Shown: positions 9,720-19,665 of the stretch, one piece after another | Layout: the number at the start of each line of letters is the position of its first letter | How positions within the stretch are numbered: the stretch's first letter is position 1 | NCBI GenBank assembly: GCA_016709575.1 | Contig: JADJMM010000015.1 | Span: 1-64,000, forward strand | DNA: 64,000 nt | Reading direction: 5' to 3' | DNA from: Sphingobacteriaceae bacterium | GTDB lineage: Bacteria > Bacteroidota > Bacteroidia > B-17B0 > Aurantibacillaceae | Notes under the pieces: generated by a model | Seen by the model: the letters and a program-made list of their open reading frames with translations, nothing else | Told to the model about the DNA's origin: nothing | The model's database searches: none | Program-made: the position numbers and the translations under genes

Positions 9720-10588
9720 TTAATTTTTACAAATTTAGCTCTTGATATTCCTTCCTTACTCTCCACCTCAACGTAATAAAGTCCGTTGGCGTAATTAGAG
9801 ACGTCTAAAGTAAATTTATTAGAGCTAGCCCTTTTGTCTTCTAAAACAATTTGACCAAGACTATTATATAATCTTATTTCTAAATCTGAACTTGAATTAC
9901 TTAAAACAAATTCCACTTTATCACTTGTTGGGGTTGGGTAAATTTTTAATCTTTCATACCAAGTATATTCCCTTATGCCTATACTAGTAGATTGAAAAGA
10001 AAAATCTCTCAGTTTACACTCATAATTATATGCCCCTAAATTTGGACAATTTACCCTTATCCAACCATAAATTGTATCTATAGAGTTTTGGTACTTTAAT
10101 CCAATGTACTTATCATTTGGCCCTAACCAATCATAAACATTTTTATCGGCTCCGAAATTATAGCTGTCATCGGTTAAGGACATACTAACAGTGTCCCATA
10201 CAGCGTTGGTATTGTTGAGAGTATCACCGGAATTCAAAGGTTCAGCTACCTTTGTTACCCACCAAAATTGCGTCTGATAGCTATGATAGACTGAATCCAA
10301 TCTCCCAAATCGAATATATGAACTACCACTTAGACTTTTTATCTCGATGAAGTCCGAGCCCATTGCGCCTGCATTACTTGAATATGCTCTCATTTCAAAA
10401 TCATTAATCATATCTGAATTAGCATCAAAATAAAATCGTTCCAAAGAGTATAATGAAGAAGGGGGGCGATAATTAATAACAGAGTCAGGAGTTACATCAT
10501 AGTAATAAGAAAAAACAGTTCCAGCTTGATAAACCTGAGCCTTTCCCAAAAAAGGGAGTAAAATAAATATGAAAATGATTTTCTTCAA
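9720..10588 (-). CDS. T9SS cargo protein of unknown function, paralogue A
   Basis: Secreted protein of about 288 residues. The start codon is TTG at 10588 followed by KKIIFIFILLPFLGKAQ, a signal peptide. It ends with a Por secretion C-terminal domain: YPTPTSDKVEF, a GQIVLEDK strand, the ANGLYYVEVE block and the basic end KFVK. The frame as given runs past the expected end into the next gene. Adding one A to the A5 run near 9724-9728 restores KFVKN and a TAA at 9722-9720, two bases before the lipoprotein ATG. It is about as long as its neighbour at 10591-11439 and shares blocks such as VYQAG, FIG/YIGxKYQxSIDTI and GWIRV, so the two are tandem paralogues. The function is unknown. Confidence 0.75.
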
Positions 10589-10590
10589 AA

Positions 10591-11439
10591 TTAATTCTTT
10601 ACAAATTTGGAATAATAACTTTGATTTCCATTAGAGGTTATTTTTATAATATAAATTCCTTGGACCAACTTTGAAACATCAACACTATTTATATACTGTA
10701 GACTTAAAACTGTTTGTCCTATGTGATTTGTTATTTCAATTTCATAATTCTGAAATTTATTTTCCGGGTCTTTAATGAAGAGGGTTTCTGTTACAGGATT
10801 AGGATAAATACTAACCTCCGGTCTATTTAATTCTTTTATACCAACATAGGATTTGCTTGCAGAAAAATCCTTTATATAACATCTATATCTATCCGGACAA
10901 TGAACTCTAATCCACCCAAATATGGTATCAATACTTGTTTGATACTTTACACCAATAAATTTATCATTTGTGTTCACAAAATCAGTTACGTTTTTATAAT
11001 TTCCTCCAAACCAATCTTTCTCAATCAAATACAATAATGAGTTACTCCAAATGAAATTTACCTTATTAATTGTATCACTAGAAATTAGCGGCTTTGCTAT
11101 ATTAGTTTTCCACCAATAGGGAGTGCTCCATGGGTTTGCAAAAACGGAATCTTGCCGGCCAAGAATCACAAATGCATTTGAATGCTTAGGACTTATTGTA
11201 ATGTTTTCACTACCACCCCCTAAACCATTAATGGAATAAGAAACAATTTCAAAATCAACAGGGGCAACTCCGAACATGTTAATCGAAGAAGTTTCAGTAA
11301 TCACACACTGATGACACCAAGCATAGCTGATTAAAGAATCTGGATTTATATCATAATAATAAGGCAAAACATCTCCAGCCTTATAAACTTGAGCATTTAA
11401 AATAATAGGAAATAATAATATTATAAGTAGTTTCTTCAT
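10591..11439 (-). CDS. T9SS cargo protein of unknown function, paralogue B
   Basis: Secreted 282-residue protein with signal peptide MKKLLIILLFPIILNAQ. The C-terminal sorting domain includes VSIYPNPVTETLFI, the GQTVLSLQ strand, LVQGIYIIKI and the end YYSKFVKN. The body shares DKFIGVKYQTSIDTIFGWIRVHCP with its downstream neighbour (as DKYIGLKYQNSIDTIYGWIRVNCP there), giving a clear tandem duplication. No catalytic motif is visible. The downstream paralogue begins two bases after its stop. Its own intact end KFVKN-TAA is the best guide to how the broken end of the paralogue should read. Confidence 0.85.
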   Translation of the reverse strand: MKKLLIILLFPIILNAQVYKAGDVLPYYYDINPDSLISYAWCHQCVITETSSINMFGVAPVDFEIVSYSINGLGGGSENITISPKHSNAFVILGRQDSVFANPWSTPYWWKTNIAKPLISSDTINKVNFIWSNSLLYLIEKDWFGGNYKNVTDFVNTNDKFIGVKYQTSIDTIFGWIRVHCPDRYRCYIKDFSASKSYVGIKELNRPEVSIYPNPVTETLFIKDPENKFQNYEIEITNHIGQTVLSLQYINSVDVSKLVQGIYIIKITSNGNQSYYSKFVKN

Positions 11440-11507
11440 TTAAATAAAGATACGAAATAATACTCAGAAATTACGTTGAGGAAAAACAAGGGCAAACGTG
11501 ACAAAAA

Positions 11508-12997
11508 TCACAACTCTTTCCTCAATCTCGCTACAGGAACATCTAATTGTTCTCTGTATTTTGCTACTGTTCTTCGAGCGATGTTGTAACCTTTTTTTTT
11601 TAAGATGTCGCACAGGGCGTCATCTGTTAATGGTTTCTTTTGTCTTCGTTGTCAACACAATCTTTTAAGATACGTTTTACTTCGCGCGAGCTAACTTCTT
11701 CTCCACTATCCATACTCATGGATTCAGAGAAAAATGTTTTTAATAAAAATGTCCCGTAAGGGGTTTGTACATATTTACTGTTGGCCACACGCGAGATGGT
11801 TGAAATATCCATTCCTACTTTTTCGGCAATGTCTTTCAAAATCATTGGCTTTAATTTCGATTCATTATTGGTAATAAAATATTCTTCCTGATATTCCATT
11901 ATCGAATGCATGGCCACCATCATGGTTTGGTGACGCTGTTGCAAAGCTTCAATAAACCATTGTGCATTTTCTATTTTTGATTTGATGAAGGTACTCGCTT
12001 CTTTACTACTCTTGTCTTTCTGACGAGAATACTCTTTCAGCATCTCAATATAATCTTTGCTGATTTTTAATTCCGGTAAATTTCTTGAGTTAATACTTAA
12101 TTCAGGTTTTCCATCTACAACTGCAATCGTAAAATCAGGAACAACTTCAGAGGCGGTCATGGCATTTCCTGAACTACCGGGACGAGGATTTAAATGTGTG
12201 ATTTCATTAATGACGTCTTTCAAATCTTCATCATCAATATTTAAACGGCGAGTTATTTTTTCGTAATGCTTACGTGAAAAATCTTCCATCATGTTTTTTA
12301 CTACATCAATGGCGAGTAATACTTCCTTTGTTTTATCTAATTTCCGCTCTAGCTGAATTAATAAACATTCTTGCAGATTTCTTGCGCCAACGCCTGCAGG
12401 GTCTAACTCCTGAATGACTTTCAACACTTTTTCTATAGTGGGGATATCTGTTGTGATATTATAACTAAAAGCTAAATCATCAACAATTAATTCTATTTCC
12501 CTTCTGATATAACCGTCCTCATCAATACATCCAATCAAATACAAACCAATAGTGTATTCAGTTTCGTTTAAATCACGTAAACCTAATTGCTGTTCTAACA
12601 AACTATGAAAATCAGGACCTTCAACAACAACAAACTCTCTCGAATCATCATCTGCGCCCTTGTTACTAACGTCGTACTTATACGAATCAATTTCCTCATC
12701 CCCCATATAATCTTCCATCTCCACTTTATCATCAATCTTCTCAACTTCTTTCTCCTGAAAATCTTCTACCTCAGCGTCTCCTTCATCACCATTGTCTTCA
12801 ATGTCTTCGTTGCTATATAATTCTTCCTCGTCGTTGTTGATATTATCTTCTTCTTCGAGGGCTGGATTCAATTCTAATTCTTCTTTTATTTTTTCTTCGA
12901 GGGCAAGCGTAGGCAACTGCAACAATTTCATGAGTTGAATTTGCTGCGGAGAAAGTTTTTGTAATAATTTTAAACTCTGTGATTGCCTTAGTGCCAT
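11508..12997 (-). CDS. rpoN: RNA polymerase sigma-54 factor, frameshift before RpoN box
   Basis: Sigma-54 directs RNA polymerase to -24/-12 promoters opened by AAA+ activators. The N-terminal region I is glutamine/leucine rich (LRQSQSLKLLQKLSPQQIQ, LMKLLQLP). It is followed by an acidic region II (residues about 45-115), the core-binding domain (LDPAGVGARNLQECL) and the HTH (LKDIAEKVGMDISTISRVANSKY). The open frame stops at 11627 after DNEDKRNH. Adding one A in the A-run near 11640 restores KKPLTDDALCDILKKKGYNI, then the RpoN box ARRTVAKYREQL, ending at the TGA at 11508-11510. The full length of about 497 residues is normal. It lies 9 bases behind tyrS as the last gene of a five-gene operon. 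No sigma-54 activator is present in the window. Confidence 0.93.
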
Positions 12998-13006
12998 ATC
13001 ATCCCG

Positions 13007-14281
13007 CTAATTAACCTTGCACAAAAAATAATTCTTCTTTCCTTTTTGGACTAAAATATATTTGTTGTTTAATGTATTCCCCATCGTGAGATTAGATTTC
13101 TCGTCTTCCCACTTTTGTTTGTTTACACTCACACCACCGGCTTGTACCATTTTACGGGCTTCACCTTTACTAGGGAAAATTTTAGTTTTCTCAGCTAAAA
13201 AATCTAACACACCAATACCTGCATTTAATTCCGATTTAGAAATATCAAACATTGGCACGCCATCAAATACATCTAAAAATGTGGCTTCATCTAATTTCGC
13301 TAAATCTTCTACGCTTCCTTTAAATAAAATTTCTGTTGCAGTTACAGCATCATTAAACTCATGCTCACCATGAACGCGAACGGTAATATCCTTTGCTAAT
13401 GCTTTTTGTAAATGTCTTTCATGAGGAGCAGCATTGTGTTTTGCTTCCAATTCATCCACTTCAGCTTTATCAAACAAAGTAAAATATTTAATATAAGTGG
13501 CTGCATCTGCATCACTCGCGTTTAACCAGAATTGGTAAAATTTGTATGGAGATGTTTTTGTTTTGTCTAACCAAATATTTCCGCTTTCGCTTTTTCCAAA
13601 TTTAGAACCGTCGGCCTTTTTAATTAATTGTGTGGTTAAAGCAAATGCTTCTCCTCCACTCTTTCTTCTAATTAATTCTGTCCCAGTCGTAATATTTCCC
13701 CACTGGTCGCTACCGCCCATTTGGAGTTTGCAGTTTTTGTTGGTGTACAAATAATAAAAGTCGTAGCCCTGTAATAATTGATAACTGAATTCTGTAAAAC
13801 TCATGCCGTTTTCTAAACGGTTTTTTACAGAGTCTTTCGCCATCATATAATTCACAGAAATATACTTGCCTACTTCCCGAATGAATGTTAAGAATGAAAA
13901 TTCTTTCATCCAATCGTAATTGTTCACTAACTCTGCGCCATTCGCACCTGAATTAAAATCTAAAAATTTTTCTAATTGTTTTTTGATGCCGGCAATATTT
14001 TTGTTCAGCGCTTCTTCATCTAATAAATTACGTTCTTCTGATTTACCACTTGGGTCGCCCACCATTCCGGTAGCACCACCAATTAAAGCAATAGGTTTAT
14101 GTCCCGCTTTTTGAAAACGAAGTAAAGTCATGATTTGCGCCAGACTTCCAACATGCAATGAGTCGGCCGTTGGATCAAATCCAATATAGGCAGTAACTGT
14201 TTCTTTTTTTAACAGGTCTTCGGTACCAGGCATAATGTCGTGCAAAATGCCCCTCCACTTTAATTCTTCAACAAAATTCAT
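13007..14281 (-). CDS. tyrS: Tyrosyl-tRNA synthetase
   Basis: Class I aminoacyl-tRNA synthetase attaching tyrosine to tRNA-Tyr in the cytoplasm. The catalytic domain has the HIGH-type signature HVGSLAQ near residue 41, the tyrosine-binding [11 protein letters not shown] and GGSDQWGN, and the KMSKS-type loop KFGKSESG. The C-terminal S4 RNA-binding domain follows ([18 protein letters not shown] to the end). Length is about 424 residues, normal for the bacterial TyrS type. The ATG at 14281 is chosen over an in-frame TTG at 14287. It is preceded by an alpha/beta hydrolase 37 bases upstream and followed after 9 bases by rpoN. Confidence 0.96.
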   Translation of the reverse strand: MNFVEELKWRGILHDIMPGTEDLLKKETVTAYIGFDPTADSLHVGSLAQIMTLLRFQKAGHKPIALIGGATGMVGDPSGKSEERNLLDEEALNKNIAGIKKQLEKFLDFNSGANGAELVNNYDWMKEFSFLTFIREVGKYISVNYMMAKDSVKNRLENGMSFTEFSYQLLQGYDFYYLYTNKNCKLQMGGSDQWGNITTGTELIRRKSGGEAFALTTQLIKKADGSKFGKSESGNIWLDKTKTSPYKFYQFWLNASDADAATYIKYFTLFDKAEVDELEAKHNAAPHERHLQKALAKDITVRVHGEHEFNDAVTATEILFKGSVEDLAKLDEATFLDVFDGVPMFDISKSELNAGIGVLDFLAEKTKIFPSKGEARKMVQAGGVSVNKQKWEDEKSNLTMGNTLNNKYILVQKGKKNYFLCKVN

Positions 14282-14317
14282 AGTCAATTCTTACCCGATA
14301 AAATTACGAAAAAAGGG

Positions 14318-15118
14318 CTATTTCTCAATAAAATCCTTTATCTCTTTGCTCATTTGTGAAATCGCCTCGAGGTTAAGGGTGTGACCGACGCCGGGAATAA
14401 TTTTTAATTGAGAATCTTTGATGTTTTTAGCTACTTCAGCTGCCATATGTATTGGAAACAATAAGTCCTTTTCACCTTGAATGACAACAGTCGGCGTTTT
14501 TATTTTTTGCAGCTCGTAACGGTAATCTTCTCTTTCTTTTGTAGCTTGCATTAACTTAAACAAAGCTTCTTTTTCACCATTTACTTCCTGACGGGCTTGC
14601 TTCATCATCTCAATCGGAATCAAAGGATTTTTAAAATAATCTTCGCTTAAAACTGAAGGCAACATAATATCTAACATCAACGGGTAACCACCTAATTCTA
14701 AAGCGCGCCACCAGGCAAATTCAATAGCATCGTAATAAGGGGTTTTATGTGCGAATGTGGAAAGTAAAATTAATTTCTCTAAACGTTGAGGAAATAAAAC
14801 CGCAAAATGTTGGGCAACCAAACTTCCGTAAGATAATCCCGCCATAATAACTTTGTCCGCTTTTACTTCATCTAAAACCGATACTACATCTTTAGCATGT
14901 TGATCAAAACCTCTGCTATTTCCTGTTTTATCGCTTTGTCCCTGGAAAATAAAATCCAATAATACGATGCGGTAATTCTCTTTAAAATGTGGTGTAGTTA
15001 AAATCCAGGCGATTGTACTTTGAGATAAACCATTTAAAAAAGACAATAGTTTTTTTGCAGAAACATTTCCCTGCACTTCATAATACATGTTTAAGCCGTC
15101 TTTAGTTTTGCAAAGCAT
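14318..15118 (-). CDS. Alpha/beta hydrolase
   Basis: Cytoplasmic alpha/beta-hydrolase fold protein of 266 residues. The nucleophile elbow is GLSYGSLV (Ser in GxSxG), the acid is likely the Asp in QGEKDLLFP, and the base is the His in PGVGHTLNLE, giving a complete triad. The oxyanion-side block LSFLNGLSQS near residue 28 replaces the usual HGxG. It resembles 3-oxoadipate enol-lactonase and other small esterases, but the substrate cannot be assigned. It lies between ldcA (41 bases) and tyrS (37 bases) in the same transcriptional direction. Confidence 0.8.
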   Translation of the reverse strand: MLCKTKDGLNMYYEVQGNVSAKKLLSFLNGLSQSTIAWILTTPHFKENYRIVLLDFIFQGQSDKTGNSRGFDQHAKDVVSVLDEVKADKVIMAGLSYGSLVAQHFAVLFPQRLEKLILLSTFAHKTPYYDAIEFAWWRALELGGYPLMLDIMLPSVLSEDYFKNPLIPIEMMKQARQEVNGEKEALFKLMQATKEREDYRYELQKIKTPTVVIQGEKDLLFPIHMAAEVAKNIKDSQLKIIPGVGHTLNLEAISQMSKEIKDFIEK

Positions 15119-15158
15119 TTTCTAAATATAAAAAGTTGAGTTCCTTTTTTTGTCACTT

Positions 15159-16013
15159 TCAAGTTTGCTTTTTACCAATGTAAAAGGCTAAGTTTTTAGC
15201 AATATGTCCTGCCGGAAAATTAAAACAAACAGGGTATTTATATTCTTTCACTGCATCCCAAATAATTTCTTCAGCGGTTTTTCCAAATGGAATGGTGTTG
15301 TCTTTCATGTCGCTCATCCCACCAACGATTAATCCTTTCAGATTTTTTAATTTTCCTGAACGTTTTAGTTGCAACATCATTCTATCCACATGATATAAAT
15401 ATTCATCCAAGTCTTCAAGAAATAAAATTTTCCCTTTCGTATCAATGTCAGAATGCGAACCGCTTAAAGCGTACAACAACGATAAATTTCCACCAACCAC
15501 TTCTGCTTTTTCTTCCCCAATTCTATTTAATTTAAAAGGTGCCGCTTCGTATTCTTGTTTCTCTCCGAATAAAACTTTTCTTAAACTTTCTGTTGCTTCT
15601 TCGTGTTTTGTAAATTGAAAAGCCATTGTTCCATGAATGGAAGCAACGCCTAAATTCGTTAAATTACTTTGAATAATTGTCGTGTCACTATATCCTACAA
15701 TCCATTTCGGATTTTTTACAAAATTTTTGAAATTCACACCATCAATAACGCGCATGGTGCCGTATCCGCCGCAAGCTAAAATAATTGCTTTCACTTCCTT
15801 GTTATCTAAAGCCCATTGAAAACCTGCTACACGCTCTTTATCAGAACCTGCAAATTGGTTTTCTTCTCTAAATAAATTTGGAGCAAAAACAACTTTCAAT
15901 CCCCAGTTTTTTAAAATTTGAACTGAGGGTTCAATTACTTCTTTGCTTGTTTTTCGGGCAGTGGCTGCAATGGCAACCGTGTCTCCCTTTTTTAAAGTGG
16001 GAGGTATTTTCAC
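15159..16013 (-). CDS. ldcA: Muramoyltetrapeptide (LD-) carboxypeptidase, S66 family
   Basis: Cytoplasmic LD-carboxypeptidase that trims the terminal D-Ala from recycled murein tetrapeptides. The S66 features are present: the N-terminal LKKGDTVAIAATA, the nucleophile Ser in VGYSDTT preceded by ACGGYGTMRVID, the catalytic Glu in ILFLEDLDE and His in FPAGHIAKN. The frame ends at GKKQT. One extra A in the run near 15165 would instead give GKKANLKVTKKGTQL, the beta-strand ending usual for the family, so the C-terminus is probably clipped by an indel. It starts two bases after the HNH-gene stop. Family assignment is secure. Confidence 0.9.
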   Translation of the reverse strand: MKIPPTLKKGDTVAIAATARKTSKEVIEPSVQILKNWGLKVVFAPNLFREENQFAGSDKERVAGFQWALDNKEVKAIILACGGYGTMRVIDGVNFKNFVKNPKWIVGYSDTTIIQSNLTNLGVASIHGTMAFQFTKHEEATESLRKVLFGEKQEYEAAPFKLNRIGEEKAEVVGGNLSLLYALSGSHSDIDTKGKILFLEDLDEYLYHVDRMMLQLKRSGKLKNLKGLIVGGMSDMKDNTIPFGKTAEEIIWDAVKEYKYPVCFNFPAGHIAKNLAFYIGKKQT

Positions 16014-16015
16014 AA

Positions 16016-16643
16016 TTATTTTTTCTTAGCGTTTTTCTTCATTTTCAAATACTCGAGGTATTTTTTGTTGTCCGGCTCGTTTTTCACTTTTATTTTATAC
16101 CAGAATTCACCACTTTTAATACGGTAGACATTCATTTCTGAAACACCATATGCGGCAGCAATTTTTTTCAAAGTGCGTTTGCGTTTTGGATCAAATAATT
16201 CCTCTTTCATTTTTCTCACCTTTGCTTCAGTAAGTACTTTCGAGTAATTGCCATCTTGTAAAACACGTTCTTTAATAGCTCTTTTTACAGCAGGGCTCGT
16301 TTTACGGTGTTCTACCTGTTGTTCGAGGGTAGTCCACTTTAAATTAGAGGCATTATTGTTGCTTTTATTGTGATCTAAGTGAATTACAAATTTATGTTTT
16401 GGTGTTGGCTGACGTAAAAATGCCTCTGCCACCAAACGGTGTACGAAAAGTGATTTTTTTAACCCCAAACATGCGAATACTGATGCAATGATAGTCTTCG
16501 ATGCGTTTTGCTTTAAGTTTTTGCGCGTTTTTAGGAGAATCTGCATAACTAGCCAGTTTTCCGGTATTAGAAACCAGATATTTTTTCTGAAGTTTTACCT
16601 TTTTTGGGAAATCAATTGCTTTCCATTTTTCTGCGTTTGACAT
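16016..16643 (-). CDS. NUMOD4/HNH endonuclease-like protein, one frameshift
   Basis: The N-terminal frame begins MSNAEKWKAIDFP, a NUMOD4-like start (EKWKxI ... YLVSNTGKLASY). After a break near 16460 the second frame carries FVHRLVAEAFL, then VIHLDHNKSNNNASNLKWTT, the HNH motif with its His and Asn residues. The C-terminal part (KVLTEAKVRKMKEELF, KIAAAYGVSEMNVYRIKSG) is a helix-turn-helix of the type that helps such nucleases bind DNA. Joined length is about 208 residues. Related proteins are common in phage and intron-encoded endonucleases, but free-standing copies occur in Bacteroidota chromosomes. It heads the ldcA-hydrolase-tyrS-rpoN gene run and diverges from metG. Confidence 0.75.
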
Positions 16644-16687
16644 GCTAATAATTTTTTGTTATTAATAAAACTTAAAAGGGCAATGTG

Positions 16688-16695
16688 TATCTTTG
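16688..16695 (+). promoter_or_regulatory. metG -7 box
   Basis: TATCTTTG matches the Bacteroidota -7 consensus TAnnTTTG exactly, 40 bases before the metG ATG and in the short divergent gap with the HNH gene. No well-placed -33 TTG was clear. Confidence 0.5.
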
Positions 16696-16735
16696 TACGA
16701 ATATTATAATTTTTTTTTAATATTAAAAGCTTTTT

Positions 16736-18765
16736 ATGTCGAAACCCTTTAAACGCACCCTTGTAACTGCTGCCCTGCCTTACGCCAATGGCCCCGTGCA
16801 TATTGGTCACCTCGCCGGCTGTTACCTGCCTAGTGATATATACGTGCGCTACTTAAGGAGCAAGGGGGAGGACGTTAAGTTTATTTGCGGTAGCGATGAG
16901 CACGGCGTACCTATTACCATAAAAGCTAAAAAAGAAGGGATTACGCCTCAGCAAGTGGTAGATAAATATCATAAAATAATGGGCGATGCCTTTAAAGAAT
17001 TTGGTATTTCCTTTGATGTGTATTCTCGTACTTCAAGTAAAGTTCATCATCAAACTGCTTCCGATTTTTTTAAGAAATTATATGAGAAAGGTTCTTTTAC
17101 TGAACAAGTAACTGAACAATATTACGATGAAGAAGCTAAGCAGTTTTTAGCTGACCGTTATATTACCGGCGAATGTCCGAAGTGTGGTAATCCAAATGCT
17201 TATGGCGATCAGTGCGAAAAATGTGGTTCGACTTTAAGTCCAACCGAATTAATAAATCCTAAATCTGCTTTATCAGGAAATGTTCCTGTTTTAAAACAGA
17301 CTAAAAATTGGTTCTTACCCTTAGATAAATTACAGCCTAAGATTGCAGATTACTTATCAAAACATACCGATTGGAAAACGAATGTTTACGGTCAGTGTAA
17401 AAGTTGGTTAGATAGTGGTGATGGTTTGCAGCCTCGCGCGATGACACGTGATTTGGATTGGGGTGTTCCTGTTCCGGTCGAAGGAGCTGATGGAAAAGTA
17501 TTGTACGTTTGGTTTGATGCACCTATCGGTTATATTTCTGCAACCAAAGAATTATTACCAAACGATTGGGAGAAATATTGGAAAGATAAAGAAACACGTT
17601 TGTTACATTTCATTGGAAAAGACAATATTGTTTTTCATTGTATTATTTTCCCTGCTATGTTAATGGAGCATGGTGAATTTATTTTAGCAGATAATGTTCC
17701 AGCTAACGAATTTTTAAATTTAGAGGGGGATAAAATTTCTACATCGCGTAATTGGGCGGTGTGGTTACACGAATATTTAATTGATTTCAAAGACAAACAA
17801 GATATTTTACGTTACACTTTGTGTGCGAATGCGCCGGAGAGTAAAGACAATGATTTTACCTGGAAAGATTTCCAAACTAAAAACAATAGTGAGTTAGGAG
17901 ACATTTTAGGAAACTTCATTAACCGCGTAATGGTGTTAACCAATAAAAATCATAACGGTTTAGTGCCCGAGGCGAGTGAATATACTAAAGGAGATTTATT
18001 GGTTTTAGAAGAAGTAGCAAAAGCTCCTGATAAAATTGCTGATGCTTTAGAGAAATTTAAATTCAGAGAAGCCTTAGCGGAGATGATGAATTTAGCGCGT
18101 ATCGGAAATAAATATTTAGCAGAACAAGAACCTTGGAAATTAATTAAGAGTGATGAAAAACGTGTTCGCACGATTATGAATATTTCATTGCAAATTTCTG
18201 CGAATCTAGCTATAGTTTGCGAACCTTTTATTCCGTTTACGAGTAAGAAATTATTTGGCTTATTAAATTTAAGTGAATTAAAATGGAGCGCGGCGCGTAA
18301 CACTAATAATGTTTCGGCAGGACATAAAATTAGCAGTGAACCAGAAATTCTATTTGCAAAAGTGGAAGATGCAGATATTCAAACACAATTGGATAAATTG
18401 GAAAATGCGAAAAACTAAACGCAAGCGAAAACGCTAGTTTAACTCCTGCAAAAGCTGAAACATCATTTGATGATTTTAATAAAATGGATATCCGCAGCGG
18501 AACTATTTTAGAAGCAGAGCGCGTTCCTAAAACTGATAAACTTTTAAAATTAAAAATTGATACCGGTATTGATAAACGTACTGTTGTAAGTGGTATTGCT
18601 GAATGGTATAAGCCTGAAGATATTATTGGACAACAAGTAAGTATTCTAATAAATTTAGCTCCCCGCAAAATAAAAGGAATTGAAAGTCAAGGCATGATTT
18701 TAATGGCTGAAAATATACAAGGTGAATTAAGTTTTGTTCTCCCAAGTAAAACCAAACATGAATAA
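16736..18765 (+). CDS. metG: Methionyl-tRNA synthetase, one frameshift
   Basis: Class I synthetase charging tRNA-Met. The N-terminus has [14 protein letters not shown] with HIGH, the zinc knuckle [18 protein letters not shown] (four Cys) near residues 143-160, and the KMSKS-type loop [11 protein letters not shown]. The catalytic/anticodon part ends in frame at 18418. One additional A in the A5 run at 18410-18414 links it to [19 protein letters not shown] and the C-terminal tRNA-binding (EMAP-like) domain [15 protein letters not shown] to QGMILMAEN. The complete protein is about 677 residues, the usual length for the dimeric form. The stop overlaps the next ATG (TAATG). As an essential single-copy type gene, its break is best explained as a sequence error. 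Confidence 0.95.
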
Positions 18766-19591
18766 TGGGTCGATTATTAAGTAAGATAATTTTATTGTGT
18801 TTACTTTTCATTTCTGTTATGGGAATTTCCCAAACCGGAAGTGAAGCTGATCAAGTTTTTCGTCCACAAGAATATAAGGATCAAGAACAATTTAGAGACT
18901 TTTATAAACGAAGAAATGCTATTGGGAAGTGGCAGATTAACCAATTAAAAAATGGCGCGCTTTGTGTTCGTTTGCATACCAACAAAACATTAGTTGATGG
19001 GTTGAGAAAATGGGCAAAGCTGATTTAGCAACCCAAAAAGAATACGAAATGCTGGCTATCAACAAAAACATTGTGATGGCCTTTACTAAATATTATACTT
19101 TTTCTAAAGTCTATTTCTTTTTCAGTAACCACAGCGATACCTTACTACAAGGCGCACGCAGCGGTATTTTTTTAGACACCAATTTAGTAGTGGATGCAAA
19201 TATTGAAATGAAAGAAAGTTTTTATTTGTTAGCCGAAAAAGATGATGCTTACAATTCATCCATTGGTTTTGTTAAAGAGGCTGAAGCTAAATCAACAAAA
19301 GAACATGGTAACGCTTCTAAAGAATGTGCCATGGTTATTAAAAATAAATATGGTCACCAATTAAAAGACCCTTTTCCGTTTTTTGTTTTAAATAAAAGTA
19401 CAGTTACCGGAACGCCTGTTGTTAATCTGCTTATAGGAGGCGTAAAAGTTCCTGTAAATGTTGAGAAGAAGAATCGTTTAGAGCGTCATTTTTCTTATGT
19501 AAATAATCTCAATAAGAATTTCTTTAGTTTCTATAATCAGAATAAAGATTATCAGGTTATTGAGTTTGACGTGCAGTTTTTTCTTTATTAG
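18765..19591 (+). CDS. Secreted protein of unknown function, one frameshift
   Basis: Starts on the last base of the metG stop codon, so it is translationally coupled to it. The N-terminus [23 protein letters not shown] is a signal peptide. The frame breaks near 19008 at GLRK/MGKADLATQKEYEMLAI; joined, the product is about 275 residues. The mature part is mixed alpha/beta with no recognised catalytic motif, and ends in QVIEFDVQFFLY. There is no T9SS C-terminal domain and no lipobox Cys, so a periplasmic location is likely. I do not recognise the family. Confidence 0.65.
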
Positions 19592-19611
19592 GATTACCGT
19601 TTTCCCTCTTA

Positions 19612-19643
19612 TTTGCGTTTGTACTTTCCTTTCCCTATCTTTA
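19612..19643 (+). promoter_or_regulatory. Promoter of the metalloprotease gene
   Basis: TTTG at 19612-19615 and TATCTTTA at 19636-19643 are separated by 20 bases, fitting the Bacteroidota -33/-7 pattern with one mismatch in the -7 box. The ATG lies 22 bases downstream. Confidence 0.45.
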
Positions 19644-19665
19644 ATTTAGATAGAAATCTACCAAC

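Noticed and set aside
10270..10290. GATAGCTAT string in the T9SS paralogue as another copy of the palindrome
   Set aside because: It has only a partial core without the flanking palindromic arms and fits the coding sequence of the gene.
11627..11660. Programmed frameshift in rpoN before the RpoN box
   Set aside because: Identical one-base losses in A-runs occur in more than 20 other genes of all kinds, and no stimulatory structure stands out. A sequencing indel is the simpler cause.
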